From Streptosporangium sandarakinum (GTDB lineage: Bacteria > Actinomycetota > Actinomycetes > Streptosporangiales > Streptosporangiaceae): 64,000 nt of DNA. The stretch is from NCBI RefSeq assembly GCF_013409935.1, contig NZ_JACCCO010000001.1, positions 3,410,001 through 3,474,000 of the forward strand. The letters are read 5' to 3'. The notes below the pieces were generated by a model. The model made no database searches, was not told the origin of the DNA, and worked only from the letters and a program-made list of their open reading frames with translations. How positions within the stretch are numbered: the first letter of the stretch is position 1; each line of letters begins with the position of its first letter. Position numbers and translations under genes: made by a program. This document shows positions 52,624 to 61,115 of the stretch, in pieces.

Positions 52624-53196
52624 GTGCCTCTTGTACTGCTGAGGAAGCAGAAGATCGAGAAGATCATTCCGACGGACGCACGGTTGATGACGCAGATGAA
52701 ACTGCAGCAGATGAAGTCTCAGGTCGCGAGTGCCGCCGATCGCATGGCACCGGTGGCCGTCCAGGCCCGGGACATGGCGCAGGACAAGCTCTACGTGGCC
52801 CGCGAGTGGGCCGCGCCGAGACTGGACGCGGCCGCTCACTCCGTGGAGGAGCAGCTCGCCCCCAGGGTCAGCGCGATGCTGTCCCAGGCCGCGGCCAAGG
52901 TCGACCCCGCACCCAAGGGGAAGTCCCGAAGCTGGCCGATGTTCCTGCTTCTCGCGGGTCTCGCGGTCGGAGCCGCCGGCTTCGCGATGTACCGCAGGAA
53001 CTCCGAGCAGTGGACCGACATGCTGAAGGAGAACGCCTCCGACGCCTCCCGCTGGGTGAGTGAGAAGACTCACACCGGGACGCAGAAGGCCGGCGGGATG
53101 ACCGGCGAGACCGCCTCCAAGACCGGCCCCGAGGCGGACGGGCACGCTGACAAGGGCGAAGCCCAGGCGGATCAGGCTTCGAACAAGCTGTCCTGA
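52624..53196 (+). CDS. membrane-anchored helical protein, DUF5324-like
   Basis: A 190-residue protein from GTG 52624 after GGGGAGG. A long amphipathic helical part with Ala/Lys/Gln (MKSQVASAADRMAPVAVQARDMAQDKLY) is followed by one membrane helix (SWPMFLLLAGLAVGAAGFAMYRR) and a Thr/Gly/Asp-rich cytosolic or outside tail. Composition and position near ppiA fit the DUF5324 group of actinomycetes. Function unknown. Confidence 0.7.
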   Translation: MPLVLLRKQKIEKIIPTDARLMTQMKLQQMKSQVASAADRMAPVAVQARDMAQDKLYVAREWAAPRLDAAAHSVEEQLAPRVSAMLSQAAAKVDPAPKGKSRSWPMFLLLAGLAVGAAGFAMYRRNSEQWTDMLKENASDASRWVSEKTHTGTQKAGGMTGETASKTGPEADGHADKGEAQADQASNKLS

Positions 53197-53197
53197 G

Positions 53198-53245
53198 AAA
53201 CGCGAGTGCGGCCCACCCCTCGCGGGGTGGGCCGCACTCGCGTTT
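53198..53245 (+). terminator. 22-bp perfect-stem terminator
   Basis: Arms 53198-53219 and 53224-53245 are perfectly complementary over 22 bp, with loop TCGC, starting 2 bp after the stop of the DUF5324-like gene and ending in TTT. Confidence 0.9.
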
Positions 53246-53375
53246 CCGGACGCCGGCCGGGCGCTGCCGATCGCGCATCACCGGATTCCCGGCCGGTGCG
53301 TCCGTGACCGCGCCTCACCGGGCCGCGCCGTCGTATCGGGCCGTGCCGCCGCGAACCGCCGGCGGCGGACCGCGG

Positions 53376-54356
53376 TCAGTCGCCGGACGCCTCACCGGCG
53401 AGCCGGAGCACGTAGGTGGTCGTGCGGTTCTCCACCTCGAACCCGGCGCGGGTGTAGACGCCCAGGGCACCGGTCGGATTGTCGGCGTCCACGCCCAGGG
53501 CGGCCCGCCGGTAGCCCCGCGCGCGGAACTCCCCGAGGGCGTGGGCCAGCAGCGCCCCGGCCACCCCCTTGCCCCGCCACTCCCGCACCGTGCCGATGAT
53601 CTGGATCCACGCCTCGCGGATCCCGGTGGCCTGGGTGTCCGCCTCGTAGTAGTGGGTGATCAGCACCGCCACGCCCCTGCCCGACCCGTCCTGTACGAGG
53701 TAGGAGTCCTCGGGACGGAAGGCGTGCACGCCGACGATGGTCCGTTCCCAGCTCTCCGGGGTGTGCGGGACGCTGCCCCAGTGGTCGGTGAAGGCGGCGT
53801 TGCGCACCCCGCGGGCGGCGTCGGCGAGGTCCGCGCGGTAGGGGACGATCCGCAGGCCGGCCGGCAGGGCCGCCGGGCGGATCTCCGCGTCCAGGTCGCG
53901 GCCCATGGTGAAGAACCACCGGGAGGGGGTCATCCCCGCCGCCCGCATCAGCGCGGTCGCGCCCTCGTTGCCGTCGAAGACGCTGGTGTGGAGTTCGAGG
54001 GGACGGCCGGGATGGCGCCGCTCGTGCAGCACCGGCGTGTTGCGGATCGCCCAGTCGAGCACGTGACGGCCGAGGCCCCGGCGGCGGTATTCCGGGTGGA
54101 CCGCGGCCCACAGGTGCATCCGGTGGGCCGGATCCGCGGCGGAGCCGCAGGCGGTGAGGCCGCAGGCCGCCATCCGGTCGCCGTCCCAGGCGGCCAGGGT
54201 GCCCTCGGCCAGGTCGAGCAGGGGGTTGTCGAGGTCGTCGGCGAGATCCTCGGCCCCGTAGTTCTCCCCGACCTGGTCCACCTTCTCGACCTCGGCGAGC
54301 AGCTGTGCCCACCGCTCGACGTCGTCCTTGGTCAACGGGCGCCACTGGAGAGTCAT
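53376..54356 (-). CDS. tandem GNAT acetyltransferase
   Basis: A 326-residue protein with two GNAT folds, as in mycothiol-synthase-like enzymes. The first has AAVHPEYRRRGLGRHVLDWAI and the second IGTVREWRGKGVAGALLAHAL; both carry the R/Q-x-x-G-x-G/A acetyl-CoA loop. LGVDADNPTGALGVYTRAGFE closes the second fold. The acceptor is unknown. It is not at a mycothiol locus. ATG 54356 chosen. Confidence 0.88.
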   Translation of the reverse strand: MTLQWRPLTKDDVERWAQLLAEVEKVDQVGENYGAEDLADDLDNPLLDLAEGTLAAWDGDRMAACGLTACGSAADPAHRMHLWAAVHPEYRRRGLGRHVLDWAIRNTPVLHERRHPGRPLELHTSVFDGNEGATALMRAAGMTPSRWFFTMGRDLDAEIRPAALPAGLRIVPYRADLADAARGVRNAAFTDHWGSVPHTPESWERTIVGVHAFRPEDSYLVQDGSGRGVAVLITHYYEADTQATGIREAWIQIIGTVREWRGKGVAGALLAHALGEFRARGYRRAALGVDADNPTGALGVYTRAGFEVENRTTTYVLRLAGEASGD

Positions 54357-54407
54357 GGGCCGCAAGCCTAGGGGGGCGCCGCGCCGCGCCGCGAGACGTT
54401 TTCCGCC

Positions 54408-54498
54408 GTGCCCGCCGTACGGCCCGCGCCGGGGTGCGCGGGCCGGTCCGGTGACGGGAGCGGGCCCGTACGGCGGGAGCGGGCCGTACGGCGGGCAC
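54408..54498 (-). repeat. 20-bp inverted repeat with a third internal copy
   Basis: 54408-54427 and 54479-54498 are perfect reverse complements (20 bp, GCGGGCCGTACGGCGGGCAC on the right arm). A related copy lies at 54462-54477. It follows the sigma-operon stop and may form a large hairpin terminator. Confidence 0.75.
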
Positions 54499-54506
54499 GG
54501 GCCGGT

Positions 54507-55757
54507 TCAGCGGCGGGAGAAGACCGGTGCCCAGGCTCCGGGCCGGAGGCTGTTCTCCCGGTAGCCGGTGAGCGGCACGACCGCGCCTCCCCGGACGTCG
54601 ACGAGGAGCAGCCGGTTGCGGAACTCACTTTTCACGCAGCCGTCGGCCCCCTTGAGCTCGCACGCCCAGGCGATCACGTGTCCGTCGTCGGCCCAGGCGA
54701 CGAGTTGCTCGATCCAGTGGCCGTCGACCGGCCTGAGCGGCTTGACCTCGCCGGACTTCATGTCCTTCACCGCGGTGACCGCGGTGCGGTCCGGGCTGTT
54801 GGACGCGAGCCACCGGCCGCCGGGTGACAGCCCCGCCGCCTGTTCCCGCTTCACCGGCTCATCCGGGGGCACGGGCCGCGGGACGCCGTCCATGCCGTAG
54901 AACTTCTTGGATCTACCGGGGCTGGTCCACTCCCAGATCAGGGTGCCGTCCGCGTTCCAGAAGAAGTCCTGCCTGCTGGCCCCCCCACCATCGCTTTCCA
55001 CCGCGGCCGGGTGGAAGTCCTGCCGTCCGGCGGCGGGGTCGATGAGGGTGAAGCCGGTCCGGGCCGCCGGAATCACGGTCCAGGCGTCCTTCCCCATGAC
55101 CTCGACCTGGTCGGAGTCGTCGTCGTAGTTGGTGACCAGCAGCCTCGTGCCGTCCGGTGACCACGACACCGCCCCCGCGGGGTGTTCGAGGTCGAACCAC
55201 CGCACGTCACCGCCCCGTACGGTCACCACCCCGACCCGGCGCGCCGGGATCGACTCCAGCACCGCGGCGGACTCCCCGCCCGGCGCGGGGTCGAGCCACG
55301 CCCAGGGAGTCTTCCGATAGGTTCCCGCGCCGCCGTCGTAGAGGTACCAGGTGAGCCGGCGCACCTCCCGGTTGCCCGTGGCCTTCTCCTGCATCGAGGT
55401 GTAGTAGGCGTAGACCGCCGTGTCCCCCGCGGCCACCAGGGTCTCGGGCGGCGCGGAGTCCGCGTCCCCCAGGGTCTCCCGGGTCCCCGCCGGGCCAGGC
55501 GCGGTGGACGGGTCGGAGCCGGTGGCGACGGCCACGGCGGGCGCGGTGCCGTCCGATCCGGAAAAGCCCCCGGCGACCAGGCCCGGCACCGCGAACGCGC
55601 CCGCGACGACGGCCGCGGTCGCCCCCGCGACCACCGCGAACGCCCTCACCCTGGAACGCCGCCGCCTCCCCAGCGCCCGCGACGCCAGGTCCGCGGGGAC
55701 CCGCGCCTCCTCCGACCAGCCGTGGAGGGTCCGCCTGACGAGCTCGTCGATGGTCAT
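54507..55757 (-). CDS. membrane protein coupled to a SigE-family sigma factor
   Basis: A 416-residue protein. About 35 cytosolic residues (MTIDELVRRTLHGWSEEARVPADLASRALGRRRR) precede one membrane helix (VRAFAVVAGATAAVVAGAFAVPGLV), and a long extracytoplasmic part looks like a beta-propeller (repeated WSPDGTRLLVTNYD, LSPGGRWLASNS, WADDGHVIAWAC segments). The ATGA overlap with the sigma gene suggests it senses an envelope signal and controls the sigma factor, but its short N-terminus lacks a clear anti-sigma zinc motif. Confidence 0.8.
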   Translation of the reverse strand: MTIDELVRRTLHGWSEEARVPADLASRALGRRRRSRVRAFAVVAGATAAVVAGAFAVPGLVAGGFSGSDGTAPAVAVATGSDPSTAPGPAGTRETLGDADSAPPETLVAAGDTAVYAYYTSMQEKATGNREVRRLTWYLYDGGAGTYRKTPWAWLDPAPGGESAAVLESIPARRVGVVTVRGGDVRWFDLEHPAGAVSWSPDGTRLLVTNYDDDSDQVEVMGKDAWTVIPAARTGFTLIDPAAGRQDFHPAAVESDGGGASRQDFFWNADGTLIWEWTSPGRSKKFYGMDGVPRPVPPDEPVKREQAAGLSPGGRWLASNSPDRTAVTAVKDMKSGEVKPLRPVDGHWIEQLVAWADDGHVIAWACELKGADGCVKSEFRNRLLLVDVRGGAVVPLTGYRENSLRPGAWAPVFSRR

Positions 55758-56266
55758 CTCTTCGCCTCCCCAAAGATCATGTACGGCTCCCTCAACTCGG
55801 GCGCGAGCTGCCGCAGCCTGGCCAGGGATCGGTGGGCGGTGCTGCGGACCGTGCCCACCGAGCAGCCGAGGATTCCGGCGACCTCGGCCTCCGGCAGGTC
55901 CTCGTAGTACCTCAGGACCAGGACGGCCCGCTGCTTCGCCGTCAGCTTCGCCAGCGCGCGCCGCATGACGAGCCGCAGCTCCACCCCGTCCGTGCCGTCC
56001 GCCGCGGCCCGGTCGGGCGGCTCGGGGACGGCCGCCTCCCGGTGCCGCCGCCACCACGAGACCTGCTGGCGGTACATGACCTGGCGGACGTACGCCTCGG
56101 GCGCGCCCACCGTCCGCCACCTGGTGACCGTCCTGGTCAGCGCGGTCTGCAGCAGATCCTCGGCCGCGTGCTGGTCTCCCCCGGTCAGCAGGAACGCCAG
56201 CCGCATCAACGCCGGGGACCGCGCCGAGACGAACTCGCGGAAACGTCGCTCCTCTGCGGCGTCCAC
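55754..56266 (-). CDS. SigE-family ECF RNA polymerase sigma factor
   Basis: A 170-residue sigma factor. Region 2 is FREFVSARSPALMRLAFLLTGGDQHAAEDLLQTALTRTVTRW and region 4 is LTAKQRAVLVLRYYEDLPEAEVAGILGCSVGTVRSTAHRSLARL, the SigE-family pattern of actinomycetes. GTG 56266 is chosen because GGAGG lies at correct spacing; earlier GTG codons at 56278 and 56272 overlap that site. Confidence 0.93.
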   Translation of the reverse strand: MDAAEERRFREFVSARSPALMRLAFLLTGGDQHAAEDLLQTALTRTVTRWRTVGAPEAYVRQVMYRQQVSWWRRHREAAVPEPPDRAAADGTDGVELRLVMRRALAKLTAKQRAVLVLRYYEDLPEAEVAGILGCSVGTVRSTAHRSLARLRQLAPELREPYMIFGEAKR

Positions 56267-56510
56267 GATCACCTCCACTGTGTGGTTACGTCCTACAGAC
56301 GCGCCCGGGGCGCCCCGCTATGCTCCGCGCCGGCCGCCCGTGAAACCCGCGTTGCCCGAACCGCCGTCGCACCCCGTCGCGACGGCGGAGAATGCCGGAT
56401 GTGATGATCGACCCGGCGTGCCGCGCGAACCACCCGGGACCGTCGGGGAAGCGTGCGGACCCGAACTGCCCGGGACCGTCGCGGAGGTGCGAGGAGAGGG
56501 AGCCGTACAG

Positions 56511-57416
56511 GTGAACGACATCGTCATGCGGCCCTGTCGCGGTCCCGGCGCGCTGCGCAGGATGCAGGAGCTCGCGTGGACCACCTGGACGTCCGGCAGC
56601 CGCTGGCACGTCGGCGGCCTCGCCTGGAGCCGCTGCCGGCACGTCGGGCGGGACGGCGAGTGGCCGACCATGCTGTGGGAGCGCGACGGCCGCCCGCTGG
56701 CCTGGGGGTGGGCCGAACCGCCGGGCGAGCTGCGACTGCTGGTGCATCCCCGCCACCCAGGGCTGGCGGATGAGGTGCTCGGCTGGTTCGAGACGGTCGC
56801 CACCGGCGACACGCTGAGTGTGGAGATCATGGACGGTGAGGGTCCGGTCTCCACGGCCCTGACCCGGCGCGGCTACCGGCCCGCCGACGGCCTTCCCTTC
56901 TTCTTGCGCATGACCCATGACCTGCGGGAGCTTCCCCCGGTGGAGCCGCCCGCCGGGTTCGCCGTCCGGCACGTGCGGGACGACGGCGACGTGCCCGCCC
57001 GGGTCGCGGCGCACCGGGCGGCGTTCCGCTCCTCCCTGGTCACCGAGGAGAGCTACCGCGGCGTCATGGGCGCCTGGCCGTACCGGCGTGAGCTGGACTG
57101 CGTGGCCGAGGCCCCGGACGGCCGGCTGGCGGCGTACGGCCTGGCCTGGCTGGACGCCGGAAACCACGTCGGGGAGTTCGAGCCCGTCGGCACGCACCCG
57201 GACTTCCGCCGGATGGGGCTGGCGCGCGCGGTCTGCCTGGAGGCGATGCACCGGCTGCGGACGGCCGGGGCGCGGACCGCGGTCGCGCACGTCCGGGGCG
57301 ACGCGGCCCATCCCGGACCGGCGCGGCTGTACGCCTCGCTGGGTTTCACGGTCACCGGGCGTACGGTCACCTACTCCCGGGACCGCTCACACCGTCCAGG
57401 CGGGTCGAGGACGTAG
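56511..57416 (+). CDS. GNAT acetyltransferase
   Basis: A 301-residue protein with a degenerate N-terminal GNAT half and a C-terminal catalytic fold: GEFEPVGTHPDFRRMGLARAVCLEAMHRL holds the acetyl-CoA loop and ARLYASLGFTVTGRTVTY the closing strand. GTG 56511 follows GAGAGGGAG. Acceptor unknown. It is divergent from the sigma operon. Confidence 0.85.
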   Translation: MNDIVMRPCRGPGALRRMQELAWTTWTSGSRWHVGGLAWSRCRHVGRDGEWPTMLWERDGRPLAWGWAEPPGELRLLVHPRHPGLADEVLGWFETVATGDTLSVEIMDGEGPVSTALTRRGYRPADGLPFFLRMTHDLRELPPVEPPAGFAVRHVRDDGDVPARVAAHRAAFRSSLVTEESYRGVMGAWPYRRELDCVAEAPDGRLAAYGLAWLDAGNHVGEFEPVGTHPDFRRMGLARAVCLEAMHRLRTAGARTAVAHVRGDAAHPGPARLYASLGFTVTGRTVTYSRDRSHRPGGSRT

Positions 57417-57437
57417 GTCCGCCCGGTCTTCCTCGCT

Positions 57438-57526
57438 GAGCGGGCAAAACGGTTGGCGGGCCCGTACGGAACTGGCAAGACGGCTGCCCTCCCCTCGCGG
57501 AGCGGGCAAAACGGTTGGCGGGCCCG
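57438..57526. repeat. perfect 27-bp direct repeat between two GNAT genes
   Basis: The 27-bp sequence starting GAGCGGGCAAAACGGTTGGC is found at 57438-57464 and again at 57500-57526, 62 bp apart. It lies just upstream of the second GNAT gene, so it could be regulatory or a duplication scar. Confidence 0.8.
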
Positions 57527-57551
57527 CCTGCCTCCGGACGATGATCGGACC

Positions 57552-58124
57552 GTGAAGATCTTTCTGGAGACCGAGCGGCTGACGCTCCGTGAGCTGACCG
57601 ACGCCGACGCGGACCACCTGTTCGAGCTTGACGGCGACCCGGAGGTCATGCGCTTCCTCAACGGGGGCAGGCCCACCCCGCGCGAGGAGATCCTCGGCCG
57701 GGTGCTCCCCCGGATGCTGCGCCGCCACGACCTCTTCGGGCACCCCGGGTACTGGGCGGCCCAGATCCGGTCCACCGGGGAGTTCATCGGCTGGTTCGAG
57801 TTCCGGCCCCTGGTGGAGGAGGACACCCCGGAGACGGTCGAGCTCGGCTACCGGCTGCGCCGTACGGCATGGGGGAAGGGCTACGCCACCGAGGGGGCGC
57901 GGGCGCTGGTGCGCGAGGGCTTCACCCGTCTCGGGGTCGAGCGTGTCGTCGCGCGGACGATGGCGGTCAACACCGGCTCGCGGAACGTGATGGAGAAGGC
58001 GGGCCTGCGCCATGTCCGCACCTTCTTCGCCGACTGGCCGGAGACCATCCCGGGCAGCGAGCACGGCGAGGTGGAGTACGCACTGACCGGGGACGAGTGG
58101 CACGAGGCGGCCGGGAGGTCCTGA
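57552..58124 (+). CDS. RimJ/RimL-type GNAT acetyltransferase
   Basis: A 190-residue protein of the ribosomal-protein N-acetyltransferase type: FLETERLTLRELTDADADHLFELDGDPEVMRFL, ELGYRLRRTAWGKGYATEGARALV and VNTGSRNVMEKAGLRHV. Despite the name, most such actinobacterial copies act on small molecules or unknown proteins. GTG 57552 is the best start. Expression may be tied to the 27-bp repeats upstream. Confidence 0.9.
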   Translation: MKIFLETERLTLRELTDADADHLFELDGDPEVMRFLNGGRPTPREEILGRVLPRMLRRHDLFGHPGYWAAQIRSTGEFIGWFEFRPLVEEDTPETVELGYRLRRTAWGKGYATEGARALVREGFTRLGVERVVARTMAVNTGSRNVMEKAGLRHVRTFFADWPETIPGSEHGEVEYALTGDEWHEAAGRS

Positions 58125-58391
58125 CCTCGGCCCGGTCCGAGGACGTCCCGGCCGCCCCGGGTCCTTCTCCGGACCGTTCCGGGGACCGGCGCTCCCCCGT
58201 GGGAGGGATCGCCGGAATCGCTCTCCTCGGCGATCCCCCCGCGAGCGGCGGGCGGCCAGGATCTACGCAGGAGAACACCACCGAGGAGCCTTCCCGATGA
58301 GATCCCGCACCCCTGTTCCCACCACCCACGCCCTCCCGTGAGGGACGCCCCGCACGCGGACGACGCCCCGCGCATGAAGGAGTCCCAGCAC

Positions 58392-59639
58392 ATGAAGGGG
58401 TCCCCTCGACGCCTCCGGCCGACCGGTGTGCCCGAGATCCGGTGGGAGACGGCAGGATTGGGTTCTGTGCCGTTTCTGTCCCGCCTCGGTCCTGTCCGTG
58501 ACCGCCTGAGGTCGCTGCCGCCTCTGTGGGTGGACGCGACGCTCGCCGTAGCGGTGCTGGTCGTGCAGCTGTGGCCGCTCCTCTCCCCGGACGAACCGCG
58601 GGACGAGCCATGGAGCTGGTGGGGGTACGCGGTCGTGGTGGCCGCCACCGTGCCGCTGATGTGGCGGCGCCGCGCGCCCATCGCCACCCTGCTGGCCAGC
58701 CTCATGGCGACCGCCCTCTACGACCTCTCGGACGACGTGGCCGCCCAGCCCATCTGGTACGGCGGGCTCATCGCGACCTACACGGTCGCCGTCCACTCCC
58801 CCCGGTGGCCGCGCGTCGCCGTACTCATCGCCACGATCGCCGGGGGCCTGCTGCTGGCCGGCTCCTCGGAGACCGCGCTGCGCGGCGTCGTGCTGTTCGT
58901 CGCCGCCTACGCGATCGGCCGCGCCTCCGCCGCCTCCCGCGCGTACGCCGCCGTCCTGGAGGAGCGGGCCGTACGACTGGAGCACGAGCGCGCGGTCGAG
59001 GCCGAACGGGCCGCCGAACGCGAACGGGCCCGGATCGCCCGTGACATGCACGACATCCTCGCCCACGCGGTCAGCCTCATGGTCGTGCAGGCCGAGGCCG
59101 GCCCGGTCGTGGTCAGAAGCGACCCTGCCCGCGCCGAGGCGGCCTTCGACGCGATCGCCGCCGCCGGACGCGACGCCATGGTGCAGCTCCGCCGGACGCT
59201 GAACGTGCTCAAGGAGGAGGCGGGGCCGCGCACCCCGCAGCCGACCGTCGCCGCCCTGACCGAGCTGGCCGAGCAGGTCTCCGGCGCCGGGATCGAGGTG
59301 GTCTGCTCCGCCTCGGGGGAGCCGGGTCCCCTGCTCCCCGACGTCGAGGTCGCCGCCTACCGGATCACCCAGGAGGCCCTCACCAACGTCGTCAAGCACG
59401 CGGGCGCCACCCGCGCCGACGTCCGGCTCCGCTGGGAGGACGACGTGCTCGTGATCGACGTCACCGACGACGGCCGAGGCTCGGCGTCGTCGCTCCCCTC
59501 CGGCGGGAACGGCCTGGCCGGAGTCCGCAAACGCGCCGAGTCCTGCGGCGGTTCGGCCGTCGCGGGCCCCCGTACGGACGGCCCCGGCTTCCGGGTGACC
59601 GCGCGGCTGCCGCTGGCGGCCCGGCCGGTGACGGCATGA
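58392..59639 (+). CDS. DesK/NarX-type sensor histidine kinase
   Basis: About 415 residues from ATG 58392 (AAGGAG 9 bp upstream; alternative starts are 58338, 58374 and 58467). Four to six membrane helices cover residues 45-190 (counting from 58392). The HisKA_3 box is RIARDMHDILAHAVSLM with phosphoacceptor near His220, and the ATPase domain has NVVKHAGATRADV and GGNGLAGVRKRAES. It pairs with the LuxR-type regulator downstream, separated by a repeat-bearing small ORF. Confidence 0.92.
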   Translation: MKGSPRRLRPTGVPEIRWETAGLGSVPFLSRLGPVRDRLRSLPPLWVDATLAVAVLVVQLWPLLSPDEPRDEPWSWWGYAVVVAATVPLMWRRRAPIATLLASLMATALYDLSDDVAAQPIWYGGLIATYTVAVHSPRWPRVAVLIATIAGGLLLAGSSETALRGVVLFVAAYAIGRASAASRAYAAVLEERAVRLEHERAVEAERAAERERARIARDMHDILAHAVSLMVVQAEAGPVVVRSDPARAEAAFDAIAAAGRDAMVQLRRTLNVLKEEAGPRTPQPTVAALTELAEQVSGAGIEVVCSASGEPGPLLPDVEVAAYRITQEALTNVVKHAGATRADVRLRWEDDVLVIDVTDDGRGSASSLPSGGNGLAGVRKRAESCGGSAVAGPRTDGPGFRVTARLPLAARPVTA

Positions 59640-59830
59640 CCGGCGCGAACCCGGCGGGCCATGACATGGCCGGCGCGAACCCGGCGGGCCATGACATGGC
59701 CGGCGCGAACCCGGCGGGCCATGACATGGCCGGCGCGAACCCGGCGGACCGCGGCGTGACCGGCGTGAACCGGACCGGTGGCGGCGTGACGGAGAAGAAC
59801 GGGGAGAACGGAGTGACGGCATGGCGGTGA
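59636..59830 (+). CDS. 64-residue decapeptide-repeat ORF between kinase and response regulator
   Basis: ATG 59636 overlaps the kinase stop (ATGA) and the frame runs 64 residues through the minisatellite, giving four copies of a GANPAGHDMA-type decapeptide, then VTGVNRTGGGV and a short tail. Its stop lies 10 bp inside the response regulator gene, in another frame. Overlaps at both ends suggest it is translated to carry ribosomes from kinase to regulator. Function unknown; it may be only a coupling device. Confidence 0.4.
   Translation: MTGANPAGHDMAGANPAGHDMAGANPAGHDMAGANPADRGVTGVNRTGGGVTEKNGENGVTAWR
59641..59790. repeat. 30-bp minisatellite between kinase and response regulator genes
   Basis: Three identical 30-bp units (59641-59670, 59671-59700, 59701-59730) beginning CGGCGCGAACCCGGC are followed by two diverged units (59731-59760, 59761-59790). 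There are no spacers, so it is not a CRISPR array. Confidence 0.95.
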
Positions 59831-60489
59831 GGGTCGTGGTCGCCGACGACCAGGAGCTGGTGCGCGCGGGGTTCGGGATGATCCTCGGCGCCCAGCCGGA
59901 CATCGAGGTCGTCGCCGAGGTAGGTGACGGCGCCGCGGCCGTCGCGGCCGTCCGCGAGCACCGGCCGGACGTGGTCCTCCTCGACATCCGGATGCCCGTG
60001 ATGGACGGCATCGAGGCGGCCGGGATCGTGTGCGCGGAAAGCGACTGCAAGGTGCTGATGCTCACCACGTTCGACCTGGACGACTACGTCTACGACGCGC
60101 TGCGGGCGGGTGCGAGCGGGTTCCTGCTCAAGGACGTCCGCCGCGACGACCTCGTGCACGCGGTCCGGGTCGTCGCGGCCGGGGACTCGCTGCTCGCCCC
60201 GGCCGTCACCAGGAAGCTGATCACCGAGTTCGTCTCCCGGACGGCCCCGCGTCCCGCCGCGCCGTCCGCCGAGCGGCTCGCCGTGCTGACCGCCAGGGAG
60301 CGGGAGACGCTCCGGCTGATCGCACGCGGACTGTCCAACGCCGAGATCGCCGAGACCATGGTGGTCAGCGAGCACACGGTCAAGACGCACGTCAGCAACG
60401 TGCTGACCAAGCTGGGCCTGCGTGACCGCGTGCAGGCGGTGATCGCCGCCTACGAGACCGGGCTCGCCGTTCCCGGCGGCCCGGCGTGA
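59821..60489 (+). CDS. NarL/LuxR-family response regulator
   Basis: A 222-residue regulator. Receiver: VVVADDQELVRAGF, phosphoacceptor Asp55 in VLLDIRMPVMDG, Lys in FLLKDV. The LuxR helix-turn-helix is LTARERETLRLIARGLSNAEIAETMVVSEHTVKTHVSNVLTKLGLRDR. It is the partner of the kinase at 58392. Targets are unknown; no obvious ABC transporter lies next to it, unlike many DesKR-type systems. Confidence 0.95.
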   Translation: MAVRVVVADDQELVRAGFGMILGAQPDIEVVAEVGDGAAAVAAVREHRPDVVLLDIRMPVMDGIEAAGIVCAESDCKVLMLTTFDLDDYVYDALRAGASGFLLKDVRRDDLVHAVRVVAAGDSLLAPAVTRKLITEFVSRTAPRPAAPSAERLAVLTARERETLRLIARGLSNAEIAETMVVSEHTVKTHVSNVLTKLGLRDRVQAVIAAYETGLAVPGGPA

Positions 60490-60515
60490 GGAGGGGCCGT
60501 GGCGACCGGTCCCCG

Positions 60516-60893
60516 CTACCGCTTCCAGAGGCAGAACGGATGACCGGCGGGGTCGAGGTAGACCCGCACGTCGTCCTGCGGCTGGTAGGTCGCGAGGGTC
60601 GCCCCCGCGGCGACCGCGTGCACCCCGGCGATGTCCAGGTCGTCCACCTCGATGTCCAGATGCATCATCATCTGCTGGTCATCGGGCCCCGCGGGCCATA
60701 TCGGCCGGACGTGGTCCTTCTCGGTCTGGAAGGACAGCCCGGCGCCGCCGCCGGGCGCGGCGAGTGAGACCCAGTCGGGCGAGTCCCGCCGGACCTCCCA
60801 CCCGAGCAGCATCCGGTAGAAGGACGCCAGCTCCCGGGCGTCGGGCGCGCCCAGCACCGTGGCCGTCAGCGTCATCCGCAGCGTCTCCGTCAT
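60516..60893 (-). CDS. VOC-family protein
   Basis: A 125-residue glyoxalase-fold protein: TATVLGAPDARELASFYRMLLGWEV, then MMMHLDIEVDDLDIAGVHAVAAGATLA and VYLDPAGHPFCLWKR. The metal-binding His and Glu positions are only partly recognisable, so it may be a binding rather than catalytic member. GGGAG precedes ATG 60893. Confidence 0.88.
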   Translation of the reverse strand: MTETLRMTLTATVLGAPDARELASFYRMLLGWEVRRDSPDWVSLAAPGGGAGLSFQTEKDHVRPIWPAGPDDQQMMMHLDIEVDDLDIAGVHAVAAGATLATYQPQDDVRVYLDPAGHPFCLWKR

Positions 60894-61115
60894 CCGGTCT
60901 CCCTGTGTCCCGCTCCCTGTGTCCCGGCTCCCGCGGCATCCGTGGCGGGGCCCGGCCGGGCGGCCCGCGCGGGCCGCCCGGCCGATCCGGTGCCCCGTTG
61001 CCATACCCGGGGCCGCCGCCTCCTCACCTGGAGTCACACGGCTCCGCGTCCTGCCCGGCCGTTCCGGCCCGGCTCCATCCCGTCCGGCCGCCCCCGGCCG
61101 GGCCGGCGCGACCGG

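Noticed and set aside
59641-59790. Possible CRISPR array because of 30-bp units
   Set aside because: The units are contiguous without spacers and no cas genes are nearby.
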